Below are positions 11,278 through 22,280 of a DNA stretch of 64,000 bases, in pieces (within the stretch, counting starts at the first letter, position 1; every line of letters begins with the position of its first letter). The stretch is from Diospyros lotus (taxonomy: Eukaryota > Streptophyta > Magnoliopsida > Ericales > Ebenaceae). The notes beneath the pieces were generated by a model. The model saw nothing but the letters and a program-made list of their open reading frames with translations, did no database searches and was not told the DNA's origin. The stretch spans positions 5,504,879 through 5,568,878 of the forward strand of contig NC_068351.1 of the NCBI RefSeq assembly GCF_014633365.1. The letters are read 5' to 3'. A program made the position numbers and the translations under genes.

Positions 11278-12616
11278 TATACTCATATGAAAGAATTTGA
11301 GAAAGTATGTAGCTTTGCATGGACCATATAGCAAATGAGGATGTCATAAGATTAAAACTCTTTCCATTCTCACTGAAAGATAAGGCAAAAATGTGGTTAA
11401 GCACTCTTCCACCTAGATCTATAGGAACTTTGAGAGAAATGCAAGCAACTTTCTTAAAAAAATACTTCCCTGCTAATAGAACTGCTACTCTCCAAAGACA
11501 AATCATGAACTTTGCCTGTAAACCAAATGAGAATTTTGCTCAAGCATCGGAAAGGTTTAAAGACCTTCTCCACACTTGTCCACACCATGCTTTTGAGCAA
11601 TGGAGAGTGGTCAGTTTCTTTTATGATTCACTCACTCTCCAATTGAAAATGCTAGTTTCTACAATGTGCAATGGAGAATTCTATGAGAAGACTCCAGAAG
11701 AAGCTTTTCACTTCTTTGATACATTGGCTGAGAATACAAGGAACTGGGAAGTTGGTCCAACATCTGCTCTTGATTCAAGAGAAAATCCACAACCTAGGGG
11801 GAGATACCAACTGAGTGAGAGTGACGATTTAAATGCAAGACTAACTGCTTTAACAAAGAAAGTTGAAAACATTCAACCCAAAAAGGTGCAATCTGTTAAT
11901 CAAGTGGAAGTAAAGTGTGCTGTGTGTGATGCAACAGATCATTTAACTGAAGAATGTCCTACCCTACCTGCTTTTAAGGAGGTATTGTATGGGCAAAATA
12001 ATAACAATCATTTACACAACTTTGAGGGGAGACAAAATCAAAATCAGAGTGGAGCCTATTATGGGAATAATCAAAACTATAATTCATACCATCCCAATAA
12101 TAGAAATCGCCCCAATTTTTCTTGGAGAAATGATTCTGAAAATCATTCTCAACCTCCATTCCCTGCACAACAACACACCTTCCAACAAAATCAAGGTTCT
12201 TCATCCAATACTTACCAACCTCCTCATATGAGATCTTTGGAAGATACCTTGCACCAGTTCACCAAAGTCAAACAGGTATCAACAATCAGGTTGCTCAGCT
12301 TGTCAAAAATCAAGACCAAACAAACAGAGCCATAGAAGACATTAGAAGCCAGTTGACCAAGATAACACAAACATTAAGTGTGAGAGAACCCGGAAGGTTT
12401 CCATCCCAAACTAATCCTAACCCAATTAGGCAAACCAACCAGGTAAAAGCTTCAAATAGTGAAACCAACACTCATGAACAAGTGCAAGCAGTGACTGCCT
12501 TAAGAAGTGGAAGAATAATTGAGAAACCTACTGATCCTAGGATAAACCAACCTGTTGATAAAAAGAAAGAACCAAAAGATCATGAATCCACCGTGGAAAA
12601 AAATGAAAAAAAATGA
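11278..12616 (+). pseudogene. Gag, C-terminal piece (Athila-like)
   Basis: Continues the gag interrupted at 642 and 3121. The core capsid segment is clear (LKLFPFSLKDKAKMW, FLKKYFP). A CCHC-like knuckle CAVCDATDHLTEEC lies near 11915-11960, followed by an Asn/Gln-rich tail. The frame shifts near 11310 (EFEKVC before it, IANEDVIRLKLF after it), and the 338-codon frame ends at 12335. A second stretch at 12353-12616 continues the linker (TALRSGRIIE) towards protease. Lesions are few for such an old host, but with two insertions upstream it cannot make full-length Gag. Confidence 0.8.
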
Positions 12617-13894
12617 AAAACAAAAAGAAGATGGGAAAGAAATTCAATACAGGCCCAAACCACCTTTTCCACAAAGGTTGAATCATTTGAAAAAAGAGCA
12701 ACAAAATGCAGATATATATGAAGTGTTTAAGCAAGTGAGAATTAACATCCCGCTGTTGAATGCAATCAAACAAACACCTTCATATGCAAAATTTTTGAAA
12801 GATCTGTGCATTGTCAAAAGAAAACAAATGTGCATGAAAAGGCATTCCTGACCGAACAAGTCAGCGCCAAATTGAAAACTCCCCCCAAATACAAAGACCC
12901 AGGCTGTCCAACCATTTTATGCATCATAGGAAGTCAAAAGGTTGATCAGGCACTCTTGGATTTGGGAGCTAGTAACAATTTGTTGCCATACAGTGTGTAT
13001 CAACAATTGGGATTAGGTGAGCTAAAACCCACTAGAGTGACCCTTCAGCTGGCTGATCGATCAGTCAAAGTTCCACGAGGAATTGTGGAAGATGTTCTAG
13101 TACAAATCGATAAGTTCTACTTTCCAGTGGACTTCATCGTTTTGGACACCCAGCCGCATCAGGGGCCTCAGCCTCCTGTGCCAGTCATCTTAGGTCGACT
13201 ATTCCTTGCCACATCAAATGCCATTATCAACTGTAGGAATGGAATCTTGAAATTATCATTTGGAAATATGACATTGGAAACAAACATTTTTAGGGTTTCC
13301 AAACAACCTGATGTGGAGAATGAGACTGAAGAAGTCGATCTGACACAGACATTGAGTGAGGAGTACATTAACTGTGAATTTTCTCAGGAAAATTTTGAGT
13401 TAGAGGAATTTTTGGAGCAGCAAGATTGCTCTCGAGAGAGAATTGAATCTGTCTTAAGCTGCTCACCCACACCTGAAAGGAAACCATTGCCAAACAACCT
13501 TAAGTATGCATTCCTAGGTGAAGGAGAATATTTTCCGATAGTGATCTCATCAAGTCTGAATCCTCAACAGGAGGAACAATTGCTGAATCTGTTAAAGGTA
13601 CACAAGAAAGTTCTAGGTTGGAGTATAGAAGACCTGCATGACATTAGTCCCTTAATTTGTACCCACAAAATTTTCTTGGAAGAAGATGCAAAGCCGGTGA
13701 GACAGATGCAGAGAAGGTTAAACCCAAACATGAAAGAAGTGGTTAGGGGGGAGGTGTTGAAGCTCTTAGATGCTGGCATCATCTACCTTATATCTGATTC
13801 CAAACGGGTTAGCCCAACTCAAGTCGTACCTAAGAAGTCAGGAGTCACTGTGATAGAAAACGAGAACAATGAGCTCATTCCTACACGCATCTAG
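12617..13894 (+). pseudogene. Protease and start of RT (Athila-like pol)
   Basis: The linker YAKFLKDLCIVKRK is read in one frame and pol continues in another from about 12830 (FLTEQVSAKLKTPPKYKDPG), so a frameshift separates them. The retropepsin site is ALLDLGASNNLLPYSVY (about 12947-12997); Asp of D-L-G-A-S is kept, with Leu in place of the usual Ser/Thr, normal for this lineage. The end of this stretch is the RT fingers region. It stops at a TAG (13892-13894) directly before TGWRMCIDYKKLN, in the same frame as the next stretch, so only one nonsense change separates them. Confidence 0.8.
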
Positions 13895-13906
13895 ACTGGA
13901 TGGCGG

Positions 13907-15424
13907 ATGTGCATAGATTACAAGAAGCTCAACTCTGTGACTAGGAATGATCATTTTTCGCTCCCATTTTTGGATCAGGTGTTAGAGAGAATAGCGGGAC
14001 ATGCCTTCTACTGCTTCTTAGATGGGTATTTCGGGTATAATCAGATTGAAACTGCCTTAGAGGATCAGGAGAAAACCACGTTCACATGTCCATTTGGGAC
14101 ATTTGCTTACAGACGAATGCCACTTGGTCTGTGCAATGCCCCTGCAACCTTTCAAAGATGCATGATGAGTATTTTCAGTAAATTGGTTGAGAATGTGATA
14201 GAAGTCTTTATGGATGACTTCTCAGTGTATGGAGACAGTTTTGAGAGTTGTCTAAAAAATTTGGAGAAAATTCTGGTCCGGTGCAAAGAAACAAATTTAG
14301 TGCTAAATTGGGAGAAGTGTCATTTCATGGTTACTCAAGGAAGTGTCTTGGGACATATTGTTTCTTCCAGGGGTATTGAGGTTGATGAGTCCAAGGTTGA
14401 GTCAATTCAAAAATTACCCGCCCCAAGGAATGTGAGAGAGGTTAGGTCTTTTCTTGGCCATGCTGGTTTTTATAGGCGATTTATCGCTTCATTTAGTGCC
14501 ATAACCAGACCTTTATGCCGCCTCTTAGCTTTTGACATACCTTTTGAGTGGAACGGTGAGTGTGAAGTTGCTTTTGAGAAGTTGAAGAAATCACTTGTTT
14601 CTGCACCTATCATTCAGTCCCCTGATTGGTCCCTCACATTTGAACTTATGTGTGATGCTAGTGATTACGCGTTAGGAGCTGTGTTAGGGCATATGAAGGA
14701 TAAGAAACCTCATGTGATATACTATGCTAGCAAAACTCTTAATGAGGTACAAAAGAATTACACCACTATAGAGAAAGAGTTACTAGCAGTTGTCTTTGCC
14801 CTGGACAAGTTCCGATCTTACCTCGTAGGGTCACTAGTGATCATTTTTACTGATCACGCTACTCTGAAGTATTTGTTCACAAAGCAAGATGCAAAACCCC
14901 GTCTCCTCCGATCGATCTTATTACTGCAAGACTTTAACATTGAAATCAGAGACAAGAAGGGGGTAGAAAATGTGGTGGCTGACCATTTGTCAAGTATTCC
15001 AAGTCAAGATCTCTCACAATTTAAAGAACCAATTCATGACAATTTCCTTGATGAGCAACTGTTTGAAGTGAATGTTATTCCTACATTATCTATTGTCCCT
15101 TGGTATGCCGACATTGCGAACTACCTAGCAACTGGTCTGATCCCAGACCATTGGAGTAAGCTAGATAAGCATAAATTCTTTAGAAAAGTCAGAACCTTCT
15201 TTTGGGATGAGCTCTACCTCTTCAAGTATTGTCCTGACCAAATCATTCGTAGATGCATACCCAATCATGAGCAACAGAGTGTCATTAATTTCTGTCACAC
15301 TCTTGCATGTGGAGGCCATTTTTCTGTCAAGAAAATAGTTGCAAAAATTTTTCAGAGTGGATTTTATTGGCCGACACTGTTTAAGGATATGTATAAGTTT
15401 TGTTCAAGTTGTGATCGATGTTAA
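13907..15424 (+). pseudogene. RT, RNase H and integrase zinc-binding domain (Athila-like pol)
   Basis: 505 codons without interruption. RT: MCIDYKKLNSVTRNDHF, then GFYRRFI near the thumb, with catalytic FMDDFSVYG at about residues 102-110. RNase H: MCDASDYALGAVLG, then TIEKELLAVVFALDKFRSY and FTDHATLKYL, so the Asp, Glu and Asp catalytic residues are all kept. The integrase HHCC zinc-binding module begins at HTLACGGHFSVKKI and ends in CSSCDRC. The last codon is a TAA at 15422-15424 where relatives have Gln (CAA), a single C-to-T change, and the frame continues beyond. Long intact stretches suggest that pol was under selection until recently. Confidence 0.9.
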
Positions 15425-15454
15425 AGGTTAGGAAGTCTGTCAAGGAGAAACATA

Positions 15455-16395
15455 ATGCCATTACATCCCATCCAAGTGTTAGAAGTTTTTGACTGTTGGG
15501 GTATGGATTTTATAGGCCCATTTGTCAATTCATTTGGTCATGAATACATCTTACTTGCTGTTGACTATGTGTCCAAATGGGTTGAAGCAATCCCGGCTAG
15601 AACAAATGACCATAGGACTGTTGTGAAATTTTTAAAAGAAAACATATTCAGTCGATTTGGGATGCCACAAGCAATCATCAGTGATGGGGGTTCCTATTTT
15701 TGTAATAAAGTTGTGGCAGGATTAATGAAGAAATATGGTATACTGCACAAGGTTGCAACACCATACTATCCCCAAACCAATGGTCAAGCCGAGTTAGCTA
15801 ATAGGGAGATTAAGCGCATATTGGAAAAAACTGTTGCTGCTAATCGTAAGGATTGGTCCTTAAGACTAGTAGACGCTCTTTGGGTGTACACGACAGCTTA
15901 CAAAACAATTTTAGGAATGTCTCCCTATAGGCACTATACGGTAAATCTTGTCATCTGCCAGTGAAAATTGAGCACAGAGCATATTGGGCAATTCAAAAGA
16001 TCAACAAGAGTCTAACTGAAGCAGGCCTATCTAGGAAACTCCAATTGAATGAGCTTGAGGAAATTCAGAACGAGGCATTTGAAAATGCACGATTGGCCAA
16101 GGTTCGCATGAAAGAGTTACATGATCGGCACATCATTCGAAAAAGCTTTCAGGTAGGGCAACAAGTACTCTTGTATGATTCTCGATTGAATCTATTCCCA
16201 GGAAAATTGAAGTCTCGATGGGTCGGCCCCTTTGTAATCAAGTCCATCTCAGGATATGGGGCATTTGAGATAGACAATCCGGAGTCAGGACAACTTCTTA
16301 TAGTCAATGGTCATAGGTTGAAGTCATACCAGGGTAGTGTTGAGGAGAATGAAGGCGTTGTGGATTTGGATTATCCATCACCATCTGATGAGTAA
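15455..16395 (+). pseudogene. Integrase core and C-terminal domain (Athila-like pol)
   Basis: The DDE core is present: first Asp in WGMDFIGPF, second in [10 protein letters not shown] and Glu in [14 protein letters not shown] with the usual spacing. The frame shifts near 15935: residues before read GMSPYR and afterwards [15 protein letters not shown] in another frame (15961-16395). The C-terminal part has the segment AKVRMKELHDRH and a small beta-barrel-like stretch WVGPFVIKSISGYG typical of the Athila integrase end. It finishes with ...DYPSPSDE at 16395. After this the element has nearly 4 kb before its 3' LTR. Confidence 0.85.
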
Positions 16396-17227
16396 GGGAA
16401 GTTTCCTATCGTTTGAGAATCTGACGTTAAAAGACCACATTTCCATTTAGGTTAAATAGATGTCTCTAGATTTGGGACATTAAAAAAACAAAAACAAAAA
16501 CAAAAACAAAAAGGAAGTATATAAAAATATATATATAAATTGTTTCTTTTCTGAATTACTCAAATAGTGTTTCTTTATGTGCAGTCTAAATAAAATTTTT
16601 TCATACAAGTTCATGCATTGAAAACCGCCAGGTATGCTTATTTTCTATCATTTTATTGCCGATTGAGGACAATGTGCAATTCAAGTTGAGGGGTAAGGTG
16701 TACTTAAGAATTGATTTATTGGTGTTTGAAATCGATCCATTGTGCAAATAATTTTGGTTGACTCGATAATATTGTCTTGTGTGGTATATATGATTTTATT
16801 GGGTCCCTAAAAAAAATAATTAAAAAAAAAATTTGAATTGAGAGAGACAGAGCTGACGTTGGTGGTAGCCATTTTTCTCGGGCAGTGCAATCACACTACC
16901 CTAAAAAAAAACAGAGGCACACTGCCAAATGTTGAAAAATGAGACGCTAGACGACGTCAAGTCTAACGGTGCAATTATGGCATGCCTCGAGTCGAATGTA
17001 GAATAGTGATGCTCATTGCTCTATAAGAGACTTCATATCTGTATGAGGCAAGCCACCCTTCTTTGAGCTTAGTCTTCTCTCCTTTGTGTTATTCTCCGAT
17101 CAGGTACTCTCATCCATTTTGTAAAGTTTATAGTTCTTTACTTTCTTCTTATAGTTGTCTTTAAAAAAAAAAGGATCTTTATCTCTCAAAATTTCACAAG
17201 TATTATCCATCTCTCCCACAGAATGAT
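16396..17227 (+). other. Leader region between pol and extra ORFs
   Basis: No ORF. It contains an A-rich (CAAAAA)n tract (16481-16512), a PPT-like CAAGTTGAGGGGTAAGG at 16683-16699, a TATA-like CTATAAGAG at about 17021, a pyrimidine-rich stretch, and sites resembling an intron donor (CAG|GTACTC, about 17101) and acceptor (CCCACAG, ending 17221). This arrangement would give a separate spliced transcript for the downstream ORFs. The splice and promoter readings are inference from consensus only. Confidence 0.35.
16683..16699 (+). other. Internal polypurine-tract-like sequence after pol
   Basis: CAAGTTGAGGGGTAAGG strongly resembles the true PPT of this element at 20205-20219 (TTAAGTTGGGGGGTA) but lies 3.5 kb upstream, just after pol. 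It could be a second plus-strand initiation site or a remnant of an older LTR boundary. Confidence 0.4.
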
Positions 17228-17605
17228 TTGAAAAAAATTTATGCTGCTAGGTGTGAAAGACTTAGGCTGTTGATGCGTAATAACATCCCTAAAGATATTC
17301 GTTGGCTGATCGAAACAAAAGTTCGATTAGCTGGTGAAACTTCACCTAGTTTTAAGCACTTTCTAGGCTTAGGGAAGAGTAGTTTTGCAAAGAAAAGAAG
17401 AGCGAAAAGAGTGAATAGTTGTTACAAATGTGCTCGTTGGACTTGTAACACACGATGCAAATTTGTGGGGTTTACGTCCATAAATCGAGAAGATAAAATT
17501 AGTTTCATAAAGGATGGACTGAGTAAGGAGTCTTTGAATGATATCCGATTGACTCTTGAGACACATCCATGTGGAATAGTACAAAGAGAACTTCTTGCTT
17601 TATGA
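17228..17605 (+). CDS. Cysteine-rich basic ORF resembling plant-virus nucleic-acid-binding proteins
   Basis: 125 codons in the position usually held by an env-like gene. The N-terminal half is plain (RNNIPKDIRWLI near residues 18-28). Then come GKSSFAKKRRAKR (49-61), a basic stretch, and four cysteines at 65, 68, 73 and 77 (CYKCARWTCNTRC), followed by NREDKISFIKDG. The order GxSSxAxxRRA, then CxxCxR, then a second Cys pair, then an aromatic/Ile-rich segment resembles the 11-14 kDa nucleic-acid-binding, silencing-suppressor family of carlaviruses and relatives (Pfam Viral_NABP). I see the motif; the homology is inference. The frame opens with TTG; the only nearby ATG (17223) is in another frame and meets a stop at once, so a small deletion may have removed the start. 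There is no signal peptide or membrane segment, so it is not an envelope protein. Confidence 0.5.
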   Translation: MKKIYAARCERLRLLMRNNIPKDIRWLIETKVRLAGETSPSFKHFLGLGKSSFAKKRRAKRVNSCYKCARWTCNTRCKFVGFTSINREDKISFIKDGLSKESLNDIRLTLETHPCGIVQRELLAL

Positions 17606-17883
17606 ACCCAGTTCAGAAGTGACCACCAACGCTATAGTCTTGGGAATCTGACTAAAAACGACCATGTTTGCCAATCTATAAGAAAATTAGATGGGAAGCC
17701 TATCCCCAGTTCATAGAAAGTGTTTAAGCCATTTTTGGACGTAAAACCAGAGGAAGATGTGAGCCACAATCACAATTACTTATAAATACGCATGATTTTG
17801 GTTTGTGTTTATTTCTTATTGAATTCCTATATAGCTACTTTTGATCACCAAACTTCTTTCCAGGGCATACAAAAGGAATAAAC
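17606..17883 (+). promoter_or_regulatory. Spacer with TATA-like box before LOG-like ORF
   Basis: 278 bp without an ORF. It has TTATAAATACG at about 17780-17790 and an acceptor-like CTTTCCAG ending near 17863, close before the ATG at 17884. The segment GGGAATCTGACTAAAAACGA at about 17640 resembles GAGAATCTGACGTTAAAAGA near 16415, so each extra ORF is preceded by a similar short sequence. Function is inference. Confidence 0.35.
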
Positions 17884-18543
17884 ATGGAAGGCCAGTTAGT
17901 TCGTCGAATCAACACCATATGTGTACTTTGTGGCTCTCAACTTGGGAGCAATATTTGTTACGCATTTGCACCGAGCGAACTTGGCTAAAAATTAGGAGAG
18001 AAAAAAAATAATTTGGTATATGGAGAGGGAAGTCGTGGATTGAATGACTATATTTCACAAGCTGCACATCTTGAAAAATCATCTGTGGTAGGTGTAATGC
18101 CAATCCCTTTAGCTGAACCACATATTTCTGGGATTACACGCGGTCAACTTATAGAAACGACTTCTATGTCTGAACGCATGGTTTGTAAGATTTATCAGTC
18201 AGATGTCTTCATTGCTTTACTAAGAGGTTTTGGAATACTTGAAGAAATCTTTTGTATAATCTCCTGGGCCAAGAGTAATCTCCATACCAAACCCATTGGA
18301 CTTTTAAATATTAGCCATTTTTTCAATGGGTTGCTCTCTTTTCTTGATCAAGCTGTGGACAAAGAGTTCATTTCTCTCTCAGCAAGAAAGATTCTCATTT
18401 CCGCATCCACCATTGAGGAGCTGCTAGAGAAATTACACGCTTATGTTCCACAGTACGATCCTCATGAGCCTCAAATAGATTGGTCTAAGGCAATTAGTAA
18501 CAAGCGCCAAAGGGGTCCGATTAATTTAGATTTATCACTGTGA
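17884..18543 (+). pseudogene. LOG-like (cytokinin riboside 5'-monophosphate phosphoribohydrolase family) frame inside retrotransposon, one stop
   Basis: LOG enzymes release active cytokinin bases from nucleoside monophosphates in the cytosol and nucleus. From ATG 17884 one frame of 219 codons runs to 18543, close to normal LOG length, with a single TAA at codon 35 (17986-17988). Collinear matches: RINTICVLCGS (LOG RICVFCGS), LVYGEGSRGL (LVYGGGSxGL, about 44-53), VVGVMPIPLAEPHISG, a kept Arg at about 98 in the MHQRKAEM segment, FIALLRGFGILEE (FIALPGGYGTLEE, 110-121), IISWAKSNLHTKPIGLLN and SLLSFLDQAVDKEFIS. The phosphate-binding PGGxGTxxE is altered (Pro to Leu, Gly to Arg, Thr to Ile) but the Glu is kept. 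Plant LOG genes have several introns; none is seen here, so a spliced mRNA was probably captured. Between pol and PPT it belongs to the retrotransposon. Confidence 0.75.
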
Positions 18544-20204
18544 GAAATGCTCTTTGTTAAGATGGCAGAGTAAGAAGTACTTTTTGTACTCTTGAGACGC
18601 ATTTTGTTTATCTTATGACTTATATGAAATTTTTATTTTTGTGTAAAAATGTAAATATATATCTATATGATATGCTTATTTGTTTGTTTGAGTTTTAGCA
18701 GCTCACAATAAATCTATGGACTCGTGGAGTTACATGTATTCCAACAACCCTATTTTATTACTGCAATTTAGATTGAGGGTGTAAGGTCTAGTTATAAATT
18801 ATCTGGTTCATGTTTAACTGTGAGTTTGTTATTACTTGCTTGTAGTCTTGTGTAAATTGATTATCTTTATCTACCCTTATTATAAAAAAAATAAAAAAAT
18901 TGTGTGTTTTAAATAACGTTATTCCTAAAGCTTTAGAGTTATGCACTGATAGCTAGTTAAGTTTGCAATATGAAACATGAATGCATTGATTTCTTATTTG
19001 AAAACGTAGATGCATTAGAATAAGTAATTTGCATTCATCGGAAATTCAAAATTTAAAAATTGGTTATCGGTCATAAAGTCAAAGGTAACAGTAGTTAACT
19101 GATTAGTACACTGTATGATCCCTCAACAGAAGTGGAGATTATTACCCAAGTGAGTGTTTGAGCCTACTAACCGTTAATTCTGAGTGAAATAACACTTACT
19201 CTAAATATGCTTTATTGTTTATCTTATCTTTTCAATGGGTTCAAAACATCAATTCGCTTTGAATGTCTAGTATGATAGCGGATGAATTTGACTGGTTTCA
19301 AATTCCGAATTAGATGGCTGAATAATATCGTTTTGTAGAAGCATGATGGGAGGATCAATTTCTTTCATTTTGGACCTATTAACCTTTTTCTTTCTTTACA
19401 TTAACCTCTCTTGCTAGCCCATTTGAGCTAATTATAGTACAAACTTCTTTTGTTATCCTCGTTTAACCCATAATTATATGAATCTTGTCCAATCTGGTGT
19501 GTTTTGGGGAATTAGTCTATCTAGCTATTTTCATATTTTTTTTAAAAAAAAGCGAAAAAAAGAAAAAAAAAAGAGAGAGAGAGAAAAATTCTCTTAGCTA
19601 TTCAGCACAATTGTTTCAAAATAAATGCTGGAAAAAAAAAATCCTGACACACCATTTGCACACTCTACATTTTCTTTGACAACTCGTATTAACCTCATAG
19701 CTCCATTACAACCTAGTCTGGTCCCTCTTGATGTTATAAATCATGTGATCTCAGAATTTGAGTTTGGAGTATGGAATCATGTTTAAATTTAGAAGTTACT
19801 CATCTAGAGCATTATTCTAGTCATGAAGCTATGTCAATTTTCCTGTTCTTTCATGAAAATACGTTCATTGTATTTGGGATGACACCGAGTTTTGAACTTG
19901 TTCTGCATTTACTCTTATAACGGTGTACCCCCTGTATGTACACCTGAGGAATCCTTTTTATTGGAGGGAAAATCCATAGTAAGGTTTGAAGTCAAAACTT
20001 CAAGGGAGTAAGTCTGTATGTTGATTATCCTAATTGTTATTCCTGAGATTGTATGACCTTTAACCAAAAATCTGATTTAGAATACTAAATTATTTATTCG
20101 ATTTTATGCATTTCAGTTTCGAATTTGAAATTTTTACATTCATACAGTTATTGTGAATAAAGTTTGGCATGTGTATAGTTTGATTGCTAAGGGACTAGCA
20201 ATGT
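18544..20204 (+). other. Athila 3' untranslated region
   Basis: About 1.66 kb, AT-rich, no ORF with recognisable content. It includes A-rich and (GA)n stretches near 19545-19590. Nothing else recognised. Confidence 0.5.
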
Positions 20205-20219
20205 TTAAGTTGGGGGGTA
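20205..20219 (+). other. Polypurine tract of Athila-like element
   Basis: TTAAGTTGGGGGGTA immediately precedes the TG that opens the 3' LTR. Confidence 0.75.
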
Positions 20220-22074
20220 TGATTAGTGGTTAATTTTGTAAAAATTTTGTTATAATTACATCCTTATTTTGATCTTAAAAATGGCTTAAATTAGATATTA
20301 ATATATATTTTATGGTTATATGCAAGTTTAAATTGAAAAATGAATGAAATAAAGTTATAAAGTAAAATTTAAAATAATAATAATATATAAAATTATATAT
20401 AATACATATACATCATTATATGCGTGCATGTAATATGTATATATAATATATAATTTATTAATAACATTAAATTATTTTTTTGTAGACATGAAGAAGGTGG
20501 GCTTGAAGAATGAAGAATTAAAATCCATGAAGAATTAAAGCCCATGAAGAATTAAGGCCCAACTTGAGCAACCCATGAAAAATATCATTTGGAGAAGGCC
20601 CAATGATTATTTTTAATCCTAATGAAAATCAAAAACCAATTTATAGAAATCTATTTTTATTTTTTTATGTAAGTGCTTTATTAGGTGTGTTTTTTTAGCT
20701 AAAATCCATTTAACTATTAGGTGTGTATTATATCTAAAATCCATTTAACTTTATGAGTGCTTTATTAGGTATGTATTTTAGCTAAAATCAATTTAATATT
20801 AGGTGTGTATTATAGCTAAAATCCATTTAACTTTAAGTGTGTGAGTCCCCATTAGATATAATTATGTCTAGTTGAATAATTGAAATTGTGTGGTTTGTAT
20901 TGCATCTTGTGGTCTATAAATAGCTCACTTGATTGCATTTGTAAGGGTGATTATTATTCTTGAATCAAAGTTTAGTTGTTTCCTTAGAATTCTCTCTTTG
21001 ATAATTGCTTTTGTTCTCTCTCATTTTCTCTATTATTTTTTCTTGTGATCTTACTTCATTTCTTTGTTCTTTTAAATTCTTATGTCATTTATTGTTACTT
21101 TATTATTCACCGCCTAAATGGCCAGTTAATTTATGTCTTTAAATTTCTGCAATTTTAATTCATGTCTTTTAATTATCCACCGCCTAAATGGCCGGTTAGT
21201 TTCTACTATTTTAATTCCTGTCATTTAAATTCTGTTATTTAAATTATGTCATTTAAATTCCTGTCAATTAATTTTCAAATGGAGATGAGTAGCTAAATCT
21301 AATCTTGGATTAAGGCAAGGACAGTGTCCAACGCCAATGATTCCCAAAGAAAGCTGCGCTTTAAATGAGTAACGTTAATTTAAATTTCAGTATAAGTGTG
21401 TCTTAATTATTGAAAAATCATTATATTTGGATTGGAGCGTAAGCCTAACTTAGAGCTTTCATGCCACGCATGAGAGTTACTAGAACTAGAAACGCTATCA
21501 TACCCAAACCCAGATGATCGATTTAGTTGTTTTGTGTATTAATTGTAATTGAATTTATGGTAGTTGCTTAAATTAGAATCCCGCATATCATGTATTAGGA
21601 TTGCTTAAACTAGAACTATCATTATCTCTAATTGCATTTAATAACAAACCCTCATATCTGAAATTAAATTAATGTTGCTATTCTTTTATGCTAAAATTTG
21701 GGAATCAACGGGTTGATACTGAAATTGTCTTAACTCAAGTAAGATCCAATTTCATATTCTCACTTTAAGTATTTATTTCAATTACTGCCTTACTTTATTT
21801 CCTAGTATCTGTTGTTTAAAAAACCATAAAAAAACTTTGTTGCCAATTTGTCCAAATGCGTGTGTGCTTGTGTGTGACATTCTTTTTATTTTATCATAAA
21901 TAAATCTCTCAGTGGATGACATGGACTCATTCAGAAAATATAAATTTAAATTTGGACTACAACTGCACTCGTACACTGACGAGTATAAACCTTTCATCTA
22001 AATAAGAAAAAAAAATAATAAAATTTTTATTGTGTTTTGTTTTGTGTTTTAATTGCAGGGTGAGAGTGCAGCCA
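20220..22074 (+). repeat. 3' LTR of Athila-like element (1.86 kb)
   Basis: Begins TGATTAGTGG right after the PPT and ends GTGCAGCCA. Its last 267 bp match 1-267. A diverged direct repeat (core ATTAGGTGTGTATTATAGCTA) occurs several times at 20675-20835. A TATA-like CTATAAATAGC lies at about 20914. CACCGCCTAAATGGCC occurs twice near 21108 and 21178. Confidence 0.8.
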
Positions 22075-22280
22075 AGGGGCGAGGCCAAGGCGGCGAAAAA
22101 GTGTGAGATCAACAAGAACGAAGCCAAGAGCGAAGGGCAAGGGGGTGTGACCCGCCACTGCCATCTTCGCTACCTATCTCTCTCTCTCTCCCCCCTTCCT
22201 CCCAAACCCACTTCTTCTCCCTAACCCACTTCTTCTCTCTCCCCCCTCCCTCCCAAATCCACTTTTCTGGATCTCCCAAA

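Larger units (their letters stand above)
1..22074 (+). mobile_element. Athila-lineage Ty3/Gypsy retrotransposon, 5' end outside window
   Basis: The first 267 bases match 21808-22074 closely, so they are the two LTRs of one element. Between them, in order, lie a degenerate primer-binding site, gag, protease, reverse transcriptase, RNase H and integrase, two extra ORFs, a polypurine tract and the 3' LTR. The RT motif FMDDFSVYG and the long region after integrase fit the Athila lineage. Gag is split by two younger insertions (643-3084 and 3122-11272). Without them the element is about 11.5 kb plus the missing start of the 5' LTR. The extra ORFs after integrase are not a recognisable envelope; they resemble a viral nucleic-acid-binding protein and a LOG protein. 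The left TSD is outside the window. Lineage is inferred from motifs only. Confidence 0.85.

Noticed and set aside
17228..18543. Envelope gene of an Athila-type element
   Set aside because: No signal peptide, transmembrane or coiled-coil segment; the ORFs instead resemble a nucleic-acid-binding protein and LOG.
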